Of a stretch of DNA of 64,000 bases, positions 63,773-64,000 are shown piece after piece. Where the stretch lies: positions 38,245 through 102,244 of the forward strand of contig JAIOPM010000017.1 in the NCBI GenBank assembly GCA_021413885.1. Reading direction: 5' to 3'. Made by a program: the position numbers and the translations under genes. The DNA is from Planctomycetota bacterium (GTDB taxonomy: Bacteria; Planctomycetota; UBA1135; GCA-002686595). The notes under the pieces are model-generated. The model was not told where the DNA came from. It saw only the letters and a list, made by a program, of their open reading frames with translations, and searched no databases. Numbering within the stretch: position 1 is the first letter of the stretch; each line of letters opens with the position of its first letter.

Positions 63773-64000
63773 GTGAGCGGACGATACGACAGCGCGTTGA
63801 CCGCGATCTTCACCAAGCGTCCGCGGCCGGGCGAAGTGAAGACGCGTCTGCATCCGGTGCTCGGGCCCGGGCGCGCGACCGAACTCGCCCAGGCGATGCT
63901 CGACGACACGGTCGAGCGTTGCGCGGCGTCGACGACGTTTCGCACCGGGCTGTGGGCGGCGGACGCGCGCGACGTCGCGTGGTTCCGCGAGCGCCATCCG
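63773..64000 (+). CDS. DUF2064/TIGR04282-like glycosyltransferase, 5' part
   Basis: The visible 76 codons begin at the GTG at 63773, with GGAGG five bases upstream. LTAIFTKRPRPGEVKTRLHP, then ATELAQAMLDDTVERC, matches the start of DUF2064/TIGR04282 glycosyltransferase-A-fold enzymes. The gene runs beyond the window. TAGGTT upstream may be a -10. Confidence 0.8.
   Translation, partial: MSGRYDSALTAIFTKRPRPGEVKTRLHPVLGPGRATELAQAMLDDTVERCAASTTFRTGLWAADARDVAWFRERHP

Overview
The window is 64 kb of very GC-rich, densely coding bacterial chromosome. It shows about 56 protein genes, one tRNA, one TPP riboswitch and one MITE-like element, with no phage, plasmid or CRISPR signs. The likely source is a member of the Planctomycetota. 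This is inferred from the C-terminal module of the first gene, a sigma factor fused to a membrane-anchored extension, a Ser/Thr kinase paired with a sigma factor, a CRTAC1/ASPIC lipoprotein, and several sulfatase-like enzymes. No 16S rRNA or other marker is present to confirm it.

Layout. 1-3.1 kb: 3' end of a giant secreted Ig-repeat protein. 3.2-7.7 kb: EF-P with an unusual tip, a DUF4863 protein, a membrane protein with a probable frameshift, QueF and a sirtuin. 7.8-12.1 kb: an ECF sigma factor fused to a duplicated extracytoplasmic domain, an esterase and adenosine deaminase. 12.2-18.3 kb: a MITE-like element, GltX, a zinc-finger membrane protein, a metallophosphoesterase, a propeller protein and a secreted alpha/beta hydrolase. 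18.3-21.6 kb: a structured intergenic region, a NifS-like enzyme without its catalytic Cys coupled to cysteine dioxygenase, tRNA(CAT), and a hyperacidic protein. 21.8-25.9 kb: riboswitch-controlled thiC and an Aas-like acyltransferase/acyl-ACP synthetase.

25.8-35.0 kb is a minus-strand block: DinB-like protein, small hypothetical, Ser/Thr kinase, ECF sigma factor, sulfatase-like lipoprotein, cyanophycinase-like protein, DUF885 peptidase and Nudix hydrolase. 35.1-40.7 kb: EamA transporter, thioesterase, TPR/FG-GAP/ASPIC lipoprotein and SGNH hydrolase. 40.8-50.1 kb is a lipid-modification cluster: SDR, FAD oxidoreductase, DUF1295, two CFA-synthase-type methyltransferases, acyl-CoA desaturase, flavin amine-oxidase-like protein, DUF1365, DUF2878 and DUF1475. 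50.1-64 kb: ApaH-like phosphatase, membrane sulfatase-like protein, two tiny genes, beta-lactamase-fold hydrolase, M24 and S9 peptidases, signal peptidase I, SDR, FAH-family hydrolase, toroid-fold secreted protein, and the start of a DUF2064 glycosyltransferase.

Two systems stand out. The first is the two-gene unit at 18840-20542. Cysteine dioxygenase would make cysteine sulfinate, and the translationally coupled NifS-fold enzyme keeps the PLP lysine but has Ala323 where the persulfide Cys belongs. That fits a cysteine sulfinate desulfinase better than a desulfurase. The second is the 40.8-50.1 kb cluster, which brings together parts known separately from cyclopropane, 10-methyl and furan fatty-acid pathways and may make an unusual membrane lipid. 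Many genes also have a TAnnnT hexamer only 5-9 bases before the start codon, which suggests common leaderless transcription.
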